In this document: one piece after another, positions 1 through 5,659 of the stretch
Layout: each line of letters starts with the position of its first letter
Numbering within the stretch: position 1 is the stretch's first letter
NCBI GenBank assembly: GCA_021443945.1
Contig: JABUSF010000001.1
Span: 269,018 to 274,676, forward strand
Length of the DNA: 5,659 nucleotides
From: Ileibacterium sp.
GTDB lineage: Bacteria > Bacillota_I > Bacilli_A > Erysipelotrichales > Erysipelotrichaceae
Reading direction: 5' to 3'
Notes under the pieces: generated by a model
The model's database searches: none
What the model was told of the DNA's origin: nothing
The model's input: the letters and a program-made list of their open reading frames with translations, nothing else
Program-made: the position numbers and the translations under genes

Positions 1-125
1 TGCTTTTCGGATTTGTTTTAGGCTGAAAAAAGCTTTCTCAAAGAGATTTGGAAAACTTTTTTTAAGAGGATGACGACAAACATTTTCTTGCATTTGACCT
101 CAAAAATAATTAAGGGGTATTATTA
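1..125. other. AT-rich upstream region without a supported gene
   Basis: This stretch is AT-rich and holds no recognisable complete gene. On the plus strand one frame is open from the left edge to a TGA at 71-73, and it could be the tail of an upstream gene, but the 23 residues are too few to judge. On the minus strand a frame opens at an ATG (complement of 91-93) and stays open to the left edge for 31 codons, with a GAGG four bases upstream. That could be the start of a divergent gene. Neither is supported by recognisable protein sequence. An A-run at 26-31 faces a T-run at 57-63, giving a weak A/T hairpin of doubtful meaning. Confidence 0.5.
94..123 (+). promoter_or_regulatory. Sigma-A-like promoter of the DUF2812 gene
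   Basis: A TTGACC box at 94-99 (five of six matches to the -35 consensus) is followed after 18 bases by TATTAT at 118-123 (five of six matches to the -10 consensus). The predicted transcript start falls near 130, giving a leader of about 35 bases before the ATG at 165. This placement also argues against the GTG at 126 being the start of translation, because that codon lies at or before the transcript start. Confidence 0.7.
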
Positions 126-149
126 GTGTTGATTTATAAACCCCTGATT

Positions 150-155
150 AAGGAG
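150..155 (+). promoter_or_regulatory. Ribosome binding site fixing the start at 165
   Basis: AAGGAG lies nine bases before the ATG at 165. The in-frame ATG at 156 directly abuts this motif, and the GTG at 126 is upstream of it, so 165 is the best start. Confidence 0.8.
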
Positions 156-164
156 ATGGAAGAA

Positions 165-1850
165 ATGAGCAATGATTCTAATCATGAAATATTTGAAGAT
201 CTGCTGCAAAGCGGCAAGATCTCTTCATTGAATATACAGGAACCGGAGTTTGCCAAGTTTGACTCCAATGCCGCCGTGGCCATGGCCAATACGAAGGATC
301 AGTCCAAAAAAAGATTTGGGAAAAGATCCCAGAGAAAAGCCGCTGCTGTAAAAGCAGAACCAAAGGTTCAGATTCAAATGGCAAAAGCTGAAGAACTGAA
401 GCCGGAAGAACCAAAACAACCTGAAGTGAAGCCGGAAGAGACAAAAGCAGCAGAAGCCAAAGCATCTCAGGCGTCTGTACCCCCAGCTGTGCCAGTACAA
501 GCCCAGGAATTGGTTCAGGTTCAGGAAGCAGCCCAGGTACAGAAATCTGATGAAGAAGCAAAAACAGTTCAGTCAGTGCAGCCGTCTTCTTCCAATGAAA
601 GGGAATTGGAAGAAACAACGGAAATCAGCATGACCATGTTCCAGAGAAGTGAAAAAAGCATGCTCGATGATCATGCAGATACGTTGATGGGTGAACAGAA
701 TTTCCAGATTCCCCAGGAGGCAAGAGAATTGTTTGCTCAAATGGTGGAACTGCCGGAACCTGGAACAGAAACAACTCCTTTGACTTTTGAAGATCTGAAA
801 AAAGCGAATGAAGCCAAAGCCGCTGAAAAAGCCGCCCAGGCCGCTCAGAACGCTCTGAAAGAGCAGCAAGCAATGCAGTCTGGAATCGAAGTAGTGGAAG
901 AAATCATTGAAGCCGAACCGGTGTCAGTGAATGGCTTCCAGGGAATGCCTTCTGCCGCTTCCTATCAGGCTTTTGAAAGAGATATGAAGGCCGTACCGGT
1001 TTCTCATGATGATTTTGCAGAAGAAGTCATTGAACAGCAGGTAGAAGAAGAAACGGCTCAGGAAGAGTGGAAAGAAGAGGAATACGATGAAAACCTCTTC
1101 GATGATCCTGATGAGGATGAATATGAAGAAGAGGAAGAGGAAGACCAGATCTACGATCCGGATTCCTCGTTAGTGGATGATTACGACTACGATCTTTATG
1201 AAGACAAAAAGCGCTTCATGCTCTCTGACTATAAAAAGATTGAAAGTTATCTGTCCAAACAGTCTCAGCAGGGCTTCCACTATGTGAAGCATGAAGGCAA
1301 GAAATACTACTTCCATAAAGCAGAGCCTGAAAACTACTATTACCAGATTCTGTATTTTGCCAAAGAACCAAATGATGTTCAGTGGGATGAATGGAAGAAA
1401 AACGGATGGGAACTTGTCAGCCGTGCAGAAGGCAAGAAAAAGCGCGATGCAGGATGGATTGTGCTGAGAAATGTCCTGCTGCCAGGTTCTTTTAAGGAAA
1501 CCATTGAAAATGAAGAAGAAAAATACCGCTTCTTCCGCAAATATTCCAATTCCTGCCGGTCTACCATGTTCCTGCTGTTTGTCTGCATGGCGGTGTGCGC
1601 CATCATGGCTTATTTGCAGTGGGCTTTTAAAGGATATCTAGCCGGAATCATTTTTACACTCGTTCTGTTTGTAATCTCCTTCTGGGTTTTCCTGGTTTAT
1701 TCCAGAATGCTTTCCAAATCGAAAAAGCAGTGCCGTCTGTTAAAAGCGCGCATTCGTCTTGCAAAAAGACGCCAGGCGAAAGAAGAAGAAGAGTTTGAAG
1801 ATGACAGCCAGCTCGATTCCGACTGGGAAGCTCTGGACCGTCAGAAATAA
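165..1850 (+). CDS. DUF2812-like membrane protein with long charged N-terminal extension
   Basis: This encodes 561 residues from the ATG at 165, chosen because AAGGAG sits nine bases upstream and the promoter lies at 94-123. Residues 1-58 are a polar start with a basic patch (48-58). Residues from about 59 to 300 are low-complexity, rich in Lys, Glu, Ala, Pro and Gln, and probably disordered. Residues about 301-349 are strongly acidic with Tyr and Asp. From about 350 to 445 the sequence resembles DUF2812: an aromatic and Lys-rich segment, a Gln-Gly-Phe-His turn, a Tyr-rich strand and a Gly-Trp-Glu-Leu-Val motif near 414. Two hydrophobic segments (about 467-488 and 491-512), separated by a very short loop, form a membrane hairpin. 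A basic then acidic tail follows. There is no signal peptide, so both long ends are probably cytoplasmic. DUF2812 proteins are known mainly as neighbours of PadR-type regulators, but none is visible here. The molecular function is unknown. The DUF2812 assignment is from pattern recognition and fairly secure; the disorder is inference. Confidence 0.8.
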   Translation: MSNDSNHEIFEDLLQSGKISSLNIQEPEFAKFDSNAAVAMANTKDQSKKRFGKRSQRKAAAVKAEPKVQIQMAKAEELKPEEPKQPEVKPEETKAAEAKASQASVPPAVPVQAQELVQVQEAAQVQKSDEEAKTVQSVQPSSSNERELEETTEISMTMFQRSEKSMLDDHADTLMGEQNFQIPQEARELFAQMVELPEPGTETTPLTFEDLKKANEAKAAEKAAQAAQNALKEQQAMQSGIEVVEEIIEAEPVSVNGFQGMPSAASYQAFERDMKAVPVSHDDFAEEVIEQQVEEETAQEEWKEEEYDENLFDDPDEDEYEEEEEEDQIYDPDSSLVDDYDYDLYEDKKRFMLSDYKKIESYLSKQSQQGFHYVKHEGKKYYFHKAEPENYYYQILYFAKEPNDVQWDEWKKNGWELVSRAEGKKKRDAGWIVLRNVLLPGSFKETIENEEEKYRFFRKYSNSCRSTMFLLFVCMAVCAIMAYLQWAFKGYLAGIIFTLVLFVISFWVFLVYSRMLSKSKKQCRLLKARIRLAKRRQAKEEEEFEDDSQLDSDWEALDRQK

Positions 1851-1868
1851 CACTTCGTCAGTATCCAT

Positions 1869-1903
1869 ATTTGCAAATCGCTGCATCATTTAGGCAGTAT
1901 AAT
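1869..1903 (+). promoter_or_regulatory. Possible promoter for the 1960-3538 operon
   Basis: A perfect TATAAT occurs at 1898-1903, but no good -35 lies 16-18 bases upstream. The nearest candidate, TTGCAA at 1871-1876, is 21 bases away and is the core of the 10-base palindrome ATTTGCAAAT (1869-1878). If used, it would start transcripts near 1910, just before the hairpin at 1915-1937. A weak promoter that needs an activator is one reading; a chance TATAAT in an AT-rich spacer is the other. Confidence 0.4.
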
Positions 1904-1914
1904 ATGTATATTTC

Positions 1915-1941
1915 AAGCTTCTGATCATCAGAAGCTTTTTT
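1915..1941 (+). terminator. Rho-independent terminator after the DUF2812 gene
   Basis: A perfect 10-base-pair stem (1915-1924 with 1928-1937) has a three-base loop and runs into six T residues (1936-1941). It lies 65 bases after the stop at 1848-1850. The stem is only moderately GC-rich, so read-through into the next gene is possible. Confidence 0.7.
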
Positions 1942-1945
1942 CTAA

Positions 1946-1952
1946 GGGAGGG
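1946..1952 (+). promoter_or_regulatory. Strong ribosome binding site for the gene at 1960
   Basis: GGGAGGG, preceded by AA, lies seven bases before the ATG at 1960. It begins only eight bases after the terminator-like stem ends, so folding of that hairpin could affect ribosome access if transcripts start upstream of it. Confidence 0.8.
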
Positions 1953-1959
1953 AACAAAG

Positions 1960-2724
1960 ATGAATCAGGCAGTGGAAGCCTTAAATAAAGGACTTCATAA
2001 GCATTTGAAGGAACCTGAAAAGTATTTGTATGGACTGAGTATTCTGTCCAATTCCGGAATGGTCAGTGCACAGGAACTGGACGCTCATATTGAATACTTT
2101 GATCAAAATGCCAAAAACAAAGGATCGGTTCTGCGGTTGATGAAAATGGGAAAAGAGCTGCAGGATCAGCAGCGGCAGTCAGGGCCTAAAATCATGGACC
2201 TGATCTCGAAAAATGATGTCATGAGGAAGTGGAAAAATGACATCAGCAGAAAAGCGGGGTTCTCCTTATCTTCTCAGGCTGCAGAATTTAATGACCTGGC
2301 TGAAATTGTTTACGTTGCGGTCAATATTTTGTGGATGTTCACAAAAGAAGAAATGGATTCCTACTCTGCGGTCAACAAAATCATGAAGAGGATGAACCAG
2401 CCGGATTTGAAGAATGCTGTGGATTTTATTATGGATGAGCTTTTAATCCCGCGCATTCACACCTCTTATCCTTATGATCAAGCGGTCTATGACAACGCCA
2501 GAACCAATGCAGCCAAACGGATTGGTGTTTTCCTGACAGAGGAGTATTACCTTGGTTCCATGAAGTTTGATCTGGAACGGTTTGCAGACTTTGAAAAAAC
2601 GCCTGTGGAAATCGAAAAGAAAGTGAACGTTTATTTCAACCAGTGGAATCGGCTGTTTGCTCCAAGTACCGTGGTGAAAAATAAAGAACTGTTTGGAAAG
2701 CTGAAAGCTGTTTTTAACGGATAA
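1960..2724 (+). CDS. Unrecognised cysteine-free, probably helical cytoplasmic protein
   Basis: I do not recognise this 254-residue protein. It has a strong Shine-Dalgarno sequence and convincing coding character. It contains no cysteine, no signal peptide and no clear membrane span; the longest hydrophobic stretch (about residues 113-127) is interrupted by charged and polar residues. The composition (many Lys, Glu, Met, Leu, Asn) and the spacing of hydrophobic residues suggest a mostly alpha-helical soluble fold. The C-terminal part (about residues 160-254) is richer in aromatics, including several Tyr and Phe and one Trp. No catalytic motif, nucleotide-binding loop or helix-turn-helix is evident. 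The stop is 19 bases before the next start, so it is probably co-transcribed with the HAD phosphatase. That pairing is the only clue to its role, and no function is proposed. Confidence 0.85.
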   Translation: MNQAVEALNKGLHKHLKEPEKYLYGLSILSNSGMVSAQELDAHIEYFDQNAKNKGSVLRLMKMGKELQDQQRQSGPKIMDLISKNDVMRKWKNDISRKAGFSLSSQAAEFNDLAEIVYVAVNILWMFTKEEMDSYSAVNKIMKRMNQPDLKNAVDFIMDELLIPRIHTSYPYDQAVYDNARTNAAKRIGVFLTEEYYLGSMKFDLERFADFEKTPVEIEKKVNVYFNQWNRLFAPSTVVKNKELFGKLKAVFNG

Positions 2725-2728
2725 GCAG

Positions 2729-2734
2729 AAAGGA
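2729..2734 (+). promoter_or_regulatory. Ribosome binding site for the HAD phosphatase
   Basis: AAAGGA lies nine bases before the ATG at 2744, within the 19-base gap after the previous stop. It supports this start, and the tight spacing supports coupling with the preceding gene. Confidence 0.7.
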
Positions 2735-2743
2735 TCACTTGCT

Positions 2744-3538
2744 ATGGAGCGGAAATATTTGTTTTTTGACATCGATGGAACACTGACCGACCGAAAAACC
2801 GGGATCATCGTTCCCAGTGCCTGGGAAGCTTTAAAAAAACTGGAAAAAGCTGGACATTTTGTATGTTTATGTACAGGTCGGGCTTGGTACAAAGCCGAAT
2901 GGTTCCGCGCAGATCATGACATTAAGAATATGGTCTGCAACGGGGGACGGGGAATTGTCATCGATGGTCAGCTCATTGAAAATGAACCATTAAATTATGA
3001 AGCTGCCCTGCGCTTGTATGATCAGGCGATCTCTTTAGGGTATGGGGTACTGACAGCAGTGGAAGATTCCAAAGAAGTACATGCCAACAGTTTTCGGTTT
3101 ATTCAGGATGTTGGTGAACGCCAGGAGCCAACGGTTTATATCATTGATGAAAACTTCCATCCCAGCCAGTATGGAAAAATATTTAAAATGTATATTGGTC
3201 TGAACGAGGAGCAGGAAAAAGAGCTGGATATTGATCCCTGTCTCGGGCCCCTTCGCTTCAAAAAAGAGTATCTGATGATTCAGCACGATGAAAAACTGGC
3301 AGGGATTGAGCGGATGATCGAGCTGGTCCATGGAGATCTTTCCAACGTGGTCGTGTTTGGAGATGATGTCAACGATCTGGATATGTTTGATCCCAGGTTT
3401 ACAAAGGTGGCCATGGGCAATGGACATCCTTCTTTAAAGGAAAAAGCAGATCTGGTGGCCGCTGACAATGTTCAGGATGGCATCTGGAAAATCTGTGAAG
3501 AACAAGGATGGTTTGTGCCCGTCGGCCAGTCCCTGTGA
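2744..3538 (+). CDS. Cof-type HAD-IIB family phosphatase
   Basis: This 264-residue protein is a complete haloacid dehalogenase-superfamily hydrolase of the Cof/HAD-IIB type, within the usual 260-290 residue range. Motif I is Asp9-Ile-Asp11-Gly-Thr (nucleophile Asp9, acid/base Asp11). Motif II is Thr44 in Cys-Thr-Gly-Arg. Motif III is probably Lys184 in the Asp-Glu-Lys-Leu-Ala-Gly segment. Motif IV is Gly206-Asp207-Asp208-Val-Asn-Asp211, which binds magnesium. The roughly 100 residues between motifs II and III form the C2 cap that sets substrate choice. Family members are cytoplasmic, magnesium-dependent and hydrolyse sugar phosphates, nucleotides, flavin precursors or pyridoxal phosphate; the substrate here cannot be read from sequence. 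It follows the unknown gene by 19 bases and is ended by the terminator at 3545-3580. The family call is very secure; the specific reaction is unknown. Confidence 0.95.
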   Translation: MERKYLFFDIDGTLTDRKTGIIVPSAWEALKKLEKAGHFVCLCTGRAWYKAEWFRADHDIKNMVCNGGRGIVIDGQLIENEPLNYEAALRLYDQAISLGYGVLTAVEDSKEVHANSFRFIQDVGERQEPTVYIIDENFHPSQYGKIFKMYIGLNEEQEKELDIDPCLGPLRFKKEYLMIQHDEKLAGIERMIELVHGDLSNVVVFGDDVNDLDMFDPRFTKVAMGNGHPSLKEKADLVAADNVQDGIWKICEEQGWFVPVGQSL

Positions 3539-3544
3539 TAAATG

Positions 3545-3580
3545 AAAATGAGCTTCCGGCCTTTTGGAAGCTCATTTTTT
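3545..3580. terminator. Bidirectional terminator between convergent genes
   Basis: A perfect 13-base-pair stem (3545-3557 with 3566-3578) has an eight-base loop. A T-run on each strand (3575-3580 on plus, complement of 3545-3548 on minus) lets it serve both the HAD gene ending at 3538 and the convergent gene ending at 3579. The TAA stop of the minus-strand gene (3581-3579) lies inside the terminator's T-run, so that gene's transcript folds immediately at its stop. Confidence 0.85.
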
Positions 3581-3995
3581 AATTCTGCGCGATGTTGAGT
3601 TCAGCCAGTGTTTCTTCCATGGCCTGAGCGGCCAGAAGAACGGTGTTCAGGCATCTCTTCTCTGGATCAAAGTGCAGGACCTTGACCTCCGGACAGGTGG
3701 TGCCGGAAAGTAGCTGTTTGAATTTGCGGTTGACCATCTGCTGGGCAGGCATGATCACATCCCGCTCTTCATGGGCTTTGCTTTTGATCACCATTTTGGA
3801 TAAGGCAGCACTGATGGCAATCAAGGCACCGCAGGGACCTCCGGAAAACATCCCGCCTCCAAATCCGGCCAGCATTTTCATATCGTCATTCGTGATATTC
3901 AGGCCATACACATCGTTGCAGGCATGAATCAGAGATTCAGCACAATTGTAATCGTGCTGGGTGTAATAATATTCCGCTTGTTCTTTTAAGTTCAT
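3579..3995 (-). CDS. C_GCAxxG_C_C family putative redox protein
   Basis: The 138-residue product matches the C_GCAxxG_C_C family, small proteins common in anaerobes and proposed from their conserved cysteines to be redox-active; their biochemical role is not established. Visible are Asn17-Cys18-Ala-Glu (first cysteine), the glycine-rich Gly46-Gly-Gly-Met-Phe-Ser-Gly-Gly-Pro-Cys55-Gly-Ala segment, Cys101 and Cys115. A fifth cysteine, Cys26, looks non-family. In many relatives the Cys-Gly-Ala is followed two residues later by glycine; here that position is Ala60. Length is typical and there is no signal peptide or membrane span. The ATG at 3995 is the only usable start, since a stop lies ten codons upstream with no ATG, GTG or TTG between and the first conserved motif follows closely. 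It lacks a clear ribosome binding site. It is 104 bases downstream of lacZ on the same strand, but a terminator separates them. Confidence 0.9.
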   Translation of the reverse strand: MNLKEQAEYYYTQHDYNCAESLIHACNDVYGLNITNDDMKMLAGFGGGMFSGGPCGALIAISAALSKMVIKSKAHEERDVIMPAQQMVNRKFKQLLSGTTCPEVKVLHFDPEKRCLNTVLLAAQAMEETLAELNIAQN

Positions 3996-4001
3996 ACCTG
4001 T

Positions 4002-4030
4002 ATTGTAATCGCATTTTCGTGATCACAAAA
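4002..4030 (-). promoter_or_regulatory. Candidate promoter and operator of the redox-family gene
   Basis: On the minus strand TACAAT (complement of 4002-4007) is a five-of-six -10 box ending six bases before the ATG. Upstream of it lies a 16-base near-palindrome (4015-4030) with the perfect core GTGATCAC at 4019-4026 and arms matching at seven of eight positions. The best -35-like box, TTGTGA (complement of 4023-4028), is inside that palindrome with a short 15-base spacer. A dyad over the -35 and spacer is where a repressor or redox regulator could bind. No regulator can be assigned. Confidence 0.45.
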
Positions 4031-4052
4031 GAAAGTCTTGGGAATATGAAAG

Positions 4053-4084
4053 AAAAAGCCCCTGCAAACACAGGCTTGCAGGGG
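4053..4084 (-). terminator. Rho-independent terminator of lacZ
   Basis: Read on the minus strand, a perfect nine-base-pair GC-rich stem (4084-4076 with 4067-4059) with an eight-base loop is followed after two bases by five T residues (complement of 4053-4057). It begins 15 bases after the lacZ stop at 4102-4100, so lacZ transcripts should end before the next gene on the same strand. Confidence 0.85.
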
Positions 4085-4099
4085 AAAAATATTGTCAAA

Positions 4100-5659
4100 T
4101 TATTTAGCAGGATGTACGTCAAAACTGCAGGTCAGACGGCCGCCTGTTTTGATCAGCCATTCATCATGAACGGGTGCACCCCAAGTATCGTCGCCGCCGA
4201 TTCCCATCTGTTCGCTGAGAACCCGGACAATTGTTTTGTTGGATTCTGGCAGTTCATAAGGGTGGTTTGCCAGGGCAAGCTGTTCCGGAGTCCATGGCAG
4301 AGCTGCAAACTGCAGAGGCTGATCGACAGCATCAAAAGCAATTCCTGTTTTGCCGCATGGACAGGTCACTTTGGCTTCGTAGGTTCCTACATGGTTGCCG
4401 CATTCCTGGGGGCGCAGATAGGAAGTAAACTGTTTGGCAGCGGTGCTGGAGTAAACATCGGTCTTGGCATGATCACGGTCACAGTAAGTTTCCTGCGGTC
4501 CGGTTCCAAGCCACTGCACCTGATCAAATTTGCCTTTGAGGGCAAAGCGCATACCGAAGGCGGGCAGAAGGGGAGTAGTTTCGGCAGTATCCATCTCGAG
4601 AGAGACGTTCATGAAGCCGTCTCCGTAAACCGTGTAAGTAAGAACCGCTTTCAGATCCACGAATGGAATGGCATAAACATATTTCATCCATACGCTGCCA
4701 TCTTCATTGGTTCCGTGATCCCAGCTGCTGATGTAGGCATAATGACCGGCACTCAGCCAGATTCCAGCGGTTTTGCCATAGCCGGCACCTTCATCATTGT
4801 CCGTCAAAGCCCGGTAGAAGTCTGGTTTGACAGGACCGGCAAGCAGTTCTTTTCCATTGAACTTCACGGAAACAAGGCCTTTCTGATACTGGAAGTAATA
4901 GGCAAAGCCATCCCCGTAAACACCCATGTTTCCATCGCCAACAGCGCATTCCAGCACACCGGTATGATCCAGCTTCACGCGGTTGTCTTCGATCTTCTGT
5001 CCATAAGCCAGCTCATGGCCGGCTTTTGCCCATGGTTTGTCTTCTTTCAGCTTCATTGCCACTGTGTAAGTATCTACACCGTTTTCGCTCGGTTTCACCC
5101 ATGGCAGTTCCACAAAGACTTCTTCGCCTGGATCAGCTGCAGCTTCAAAGGTTCCCTGGGCAACTGTTTTTCCGCTGCATTTCTGTTCATAAGCAAAGTC
5201 AAAGTCAGACAGGTTGGCAAAGAGATATTCGTTCAGAAGGCTGACGCCGTTTTCTGTCGGATTGATCTTTACAAAGCGGTACAGCTGCTTCATCTCCGGT
5301 GTTTTTGGAGTTTCGGAGCGGTCCGCAAAGAGAATGCCGTCACCGGAGAAGTTTCCGTCGTTGGGGAAGTCGTCAAAGTCGCCCCCGTACATATAGCCGT
5401 CATCGGTTTTGATGGCCTGATCCACGTAGTCCCAGATAAAGCCGCCCTGGAAATGAGGATATTTTTCCAGATCCATATAATCCTGCACGTTTCCAAAGGA
5501 GTTGCCCATGGCGTGGGCATATTCACAGGAAATGTAAGGTTTTGTTGGATTGCTGGTGACGTATTCTTCGATTTCAACCGGTTTGGCATACATTCTGGAT
5601 TCAATATCGGTGGCATCCGCAAATTCACGGCACCAGGTTGTGCCTTCATAATGAACCGG
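4100..5659 (-). CDS. Beta-galactosidase (GH2), C-terminal 519 residues, 5' end outside window
   Basis: The frame is open from the right edge to a TAA at 4102-4100, giving the last 519 residues of a GH2 beta-galactosidase that should total roughly 1000 residues. The enzyme hydrolyses lactose and other beta-galactosides in the cytoplasm. The fragment starts in the TIM barrel at Pro-Val-His-Tyr-Glu-Gly. The catalytic nucleophile is fragment Glu46 (codon 5524-5522), in the Cys-Glu-Tyr-Ala-His-Ala-Met-Gly-Asn motif, corresponding to E. coli Glu537. The acid/base glutamate lies upstream, outside the window. Trp76 in Phe-Ile-Trp-Asp corresponds to E. coli Trp568. From about residue 240 the beta-galactosidase small-chain domain follows, with Trp-Leu-Gly-Thr-Gly-Pro-Gln-Glu and the C-terminal Met-Gly-Ile-Gly-Gly-Asp-Asp-Thr-Trp motif (Trp493, equivalent to E. 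coli Trp999). It is shorter than the E. coli enzyme between the Pro-Val-His-Tyr-Glu-Gly motif and the nucleophile. No frameshift is seen. The internal ATG at 5593 is not the start. Confidence 0.95.
   Translation of the reverse strand, partial: PVHYEGTTWCREFADATDIESRMYAKPVEIEEYVTSNPTKPYISCEYAHAMGNSFGNVQDYMDLEKYPHFQGGFIWDYVDQAIKTDDGYMYGGDFDDFPNDGNFSGDGILFADRSETPKTPEMKQLYRFVKINPTENGVSLLNEYLFANLSDFDFAYEQKCSGKTVAQGTFEAAADPGEEVFVELPWVKPSENGVDTYTVAMKLKEDKPWAKAGHELAYGQKIEDNRVKLDHTGVLECAVGDGNMGVYGDGFAYYFQYQKGLVSVKFNGKELLAGPVKPDFYRALTDNDEGAGYGKTAGIWLSAGHYAYISSWDHGTNEDGSVWMKYVYAIPFVDLKAVLTYTVYGDGFMNVSLEMDTAETTPLLPAFGMRFALKGKFDQVQWLGTGPQETYCDRDHAKTDVYSSTAAKQFTSYLRPQECGNHVGTYEAKVTCPCGKTGIAFDAVDQPLQFAALPWTPEQLALANHPYELPESNKTIVRVLSEQMGIGGDDTWGAPVHDEWLIKTGGRLTCSFDVHPAK

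Noticed and set aside
26..63. A/T-run pair as a terminator of an upstream gene
   Set aside because: The stem would be almost entirely A-T pairs with a 23-base loop, which is too weak to call without knowing what lies to the left.
178..873. Several overlapping minus-strand open frames of 82-146 codons opposite the first gene
   Set aside because: They are shadows of the low-complexity coding region. Its Glu, Lys, Ala, Pro and Gln codons rarely give stop codons on the opposite strand. Their translations are Leu/Phe/Pro-rich low complexity and have no recognisable domain.
2443..2892. Minus-strand 149-codon open frame spanning the junction of the second and third plus-strand genes
   Set aside because: It lies opposite two well-supported genes, including HAD motif I, and the translation has no family resemblance.
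3643..3927. Plus-strand 94-codon open frame opposite the redox-family gene
   Set aside because: The minus-strand frame carries the conserved cysteine and glycine motifs. The plus frame is its mirror and lacks any recognisable domain.
3545..4084. The hairpins as repeats, attachment sites or mobile-element ends
   Set aside because: The two inverted repeats differ in sequence, each is followed by a T-run in the sense of an ending gene, and no transposase or integrase is present.
5591..5593. ATG at 5593 as the start of a short, stand-alone LacZ C-terminal protein
   Set aside because: The same frame continues upstream to the window edge with residues typical of GH2 enzymes, so this Met is internal and the gene is simply cut by the window.
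5290..5649. Minus-strand 119-codon frame in another phase over lacZ
   Set aside because: The lacZ frame holds the nucleophile and barrel motifs through this whole region, so the other phase is a shadow rather than a separate or frameshifted gene.

Overview
The window reads as chromosomal DNA from an anaerobic, moderate-GC Bacillota, perhaps a gut lineage. The support is strong purine-rich ribosome binding sites, a DUF2812-type membrane protein, a Cof-type HAD hydrolase, a C_GCAxxG_C_C redox-family protein and a Firmicutes-style LacZ. No genus can be named from the sequence alone.

Layout. Positions 1-125 hold no gene I can support, apart from a sigma-A-like promoter (94-123) for the first gene. 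Genes 165-1850, 1960-2724 and 2744-3538 are all on the plus strand. The first is a 561-residue protein with a long charged, low-complexity N-terminal region, a DUF2812-like domain and a two-helix membrane hairpin. A hairpin plus T-run (1915-1941) follows it, and a possible second promoter lies just upstream of that hairpin. The second gene (unrecognised, cysteine-free, probably helical) and the third (HAD-IIB phosphatase) are 19 bases apart and probably form an operon, ended by a bidirectional terminator at 3545-3580.

On the minus strand, converging on that terminator, is a 138-residue C_GCAxxG_C_C family protein (3579-3995). Its -10-like box ends only six bases before the ATG, and a 16-base near-palindrome sits over the promoter. 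Upstream of it on the same strand is the C-terminal half of a GH2 beta-galactosidase (4100 to the right edge), with its own terminator at 4053-4084.

The minus-strand genes appear to be transcribed independently. I see no convincing multi-gene defence, mobile or biosynthetic system, no tRNA or rRNA, no CRISPR array and no insertion sequence. The parts most worth a second look are the membrane protein with its disordered charged extension, the unknown partner of the HAD phosphatase, and the unusual promoter and start of the redox-family gene.
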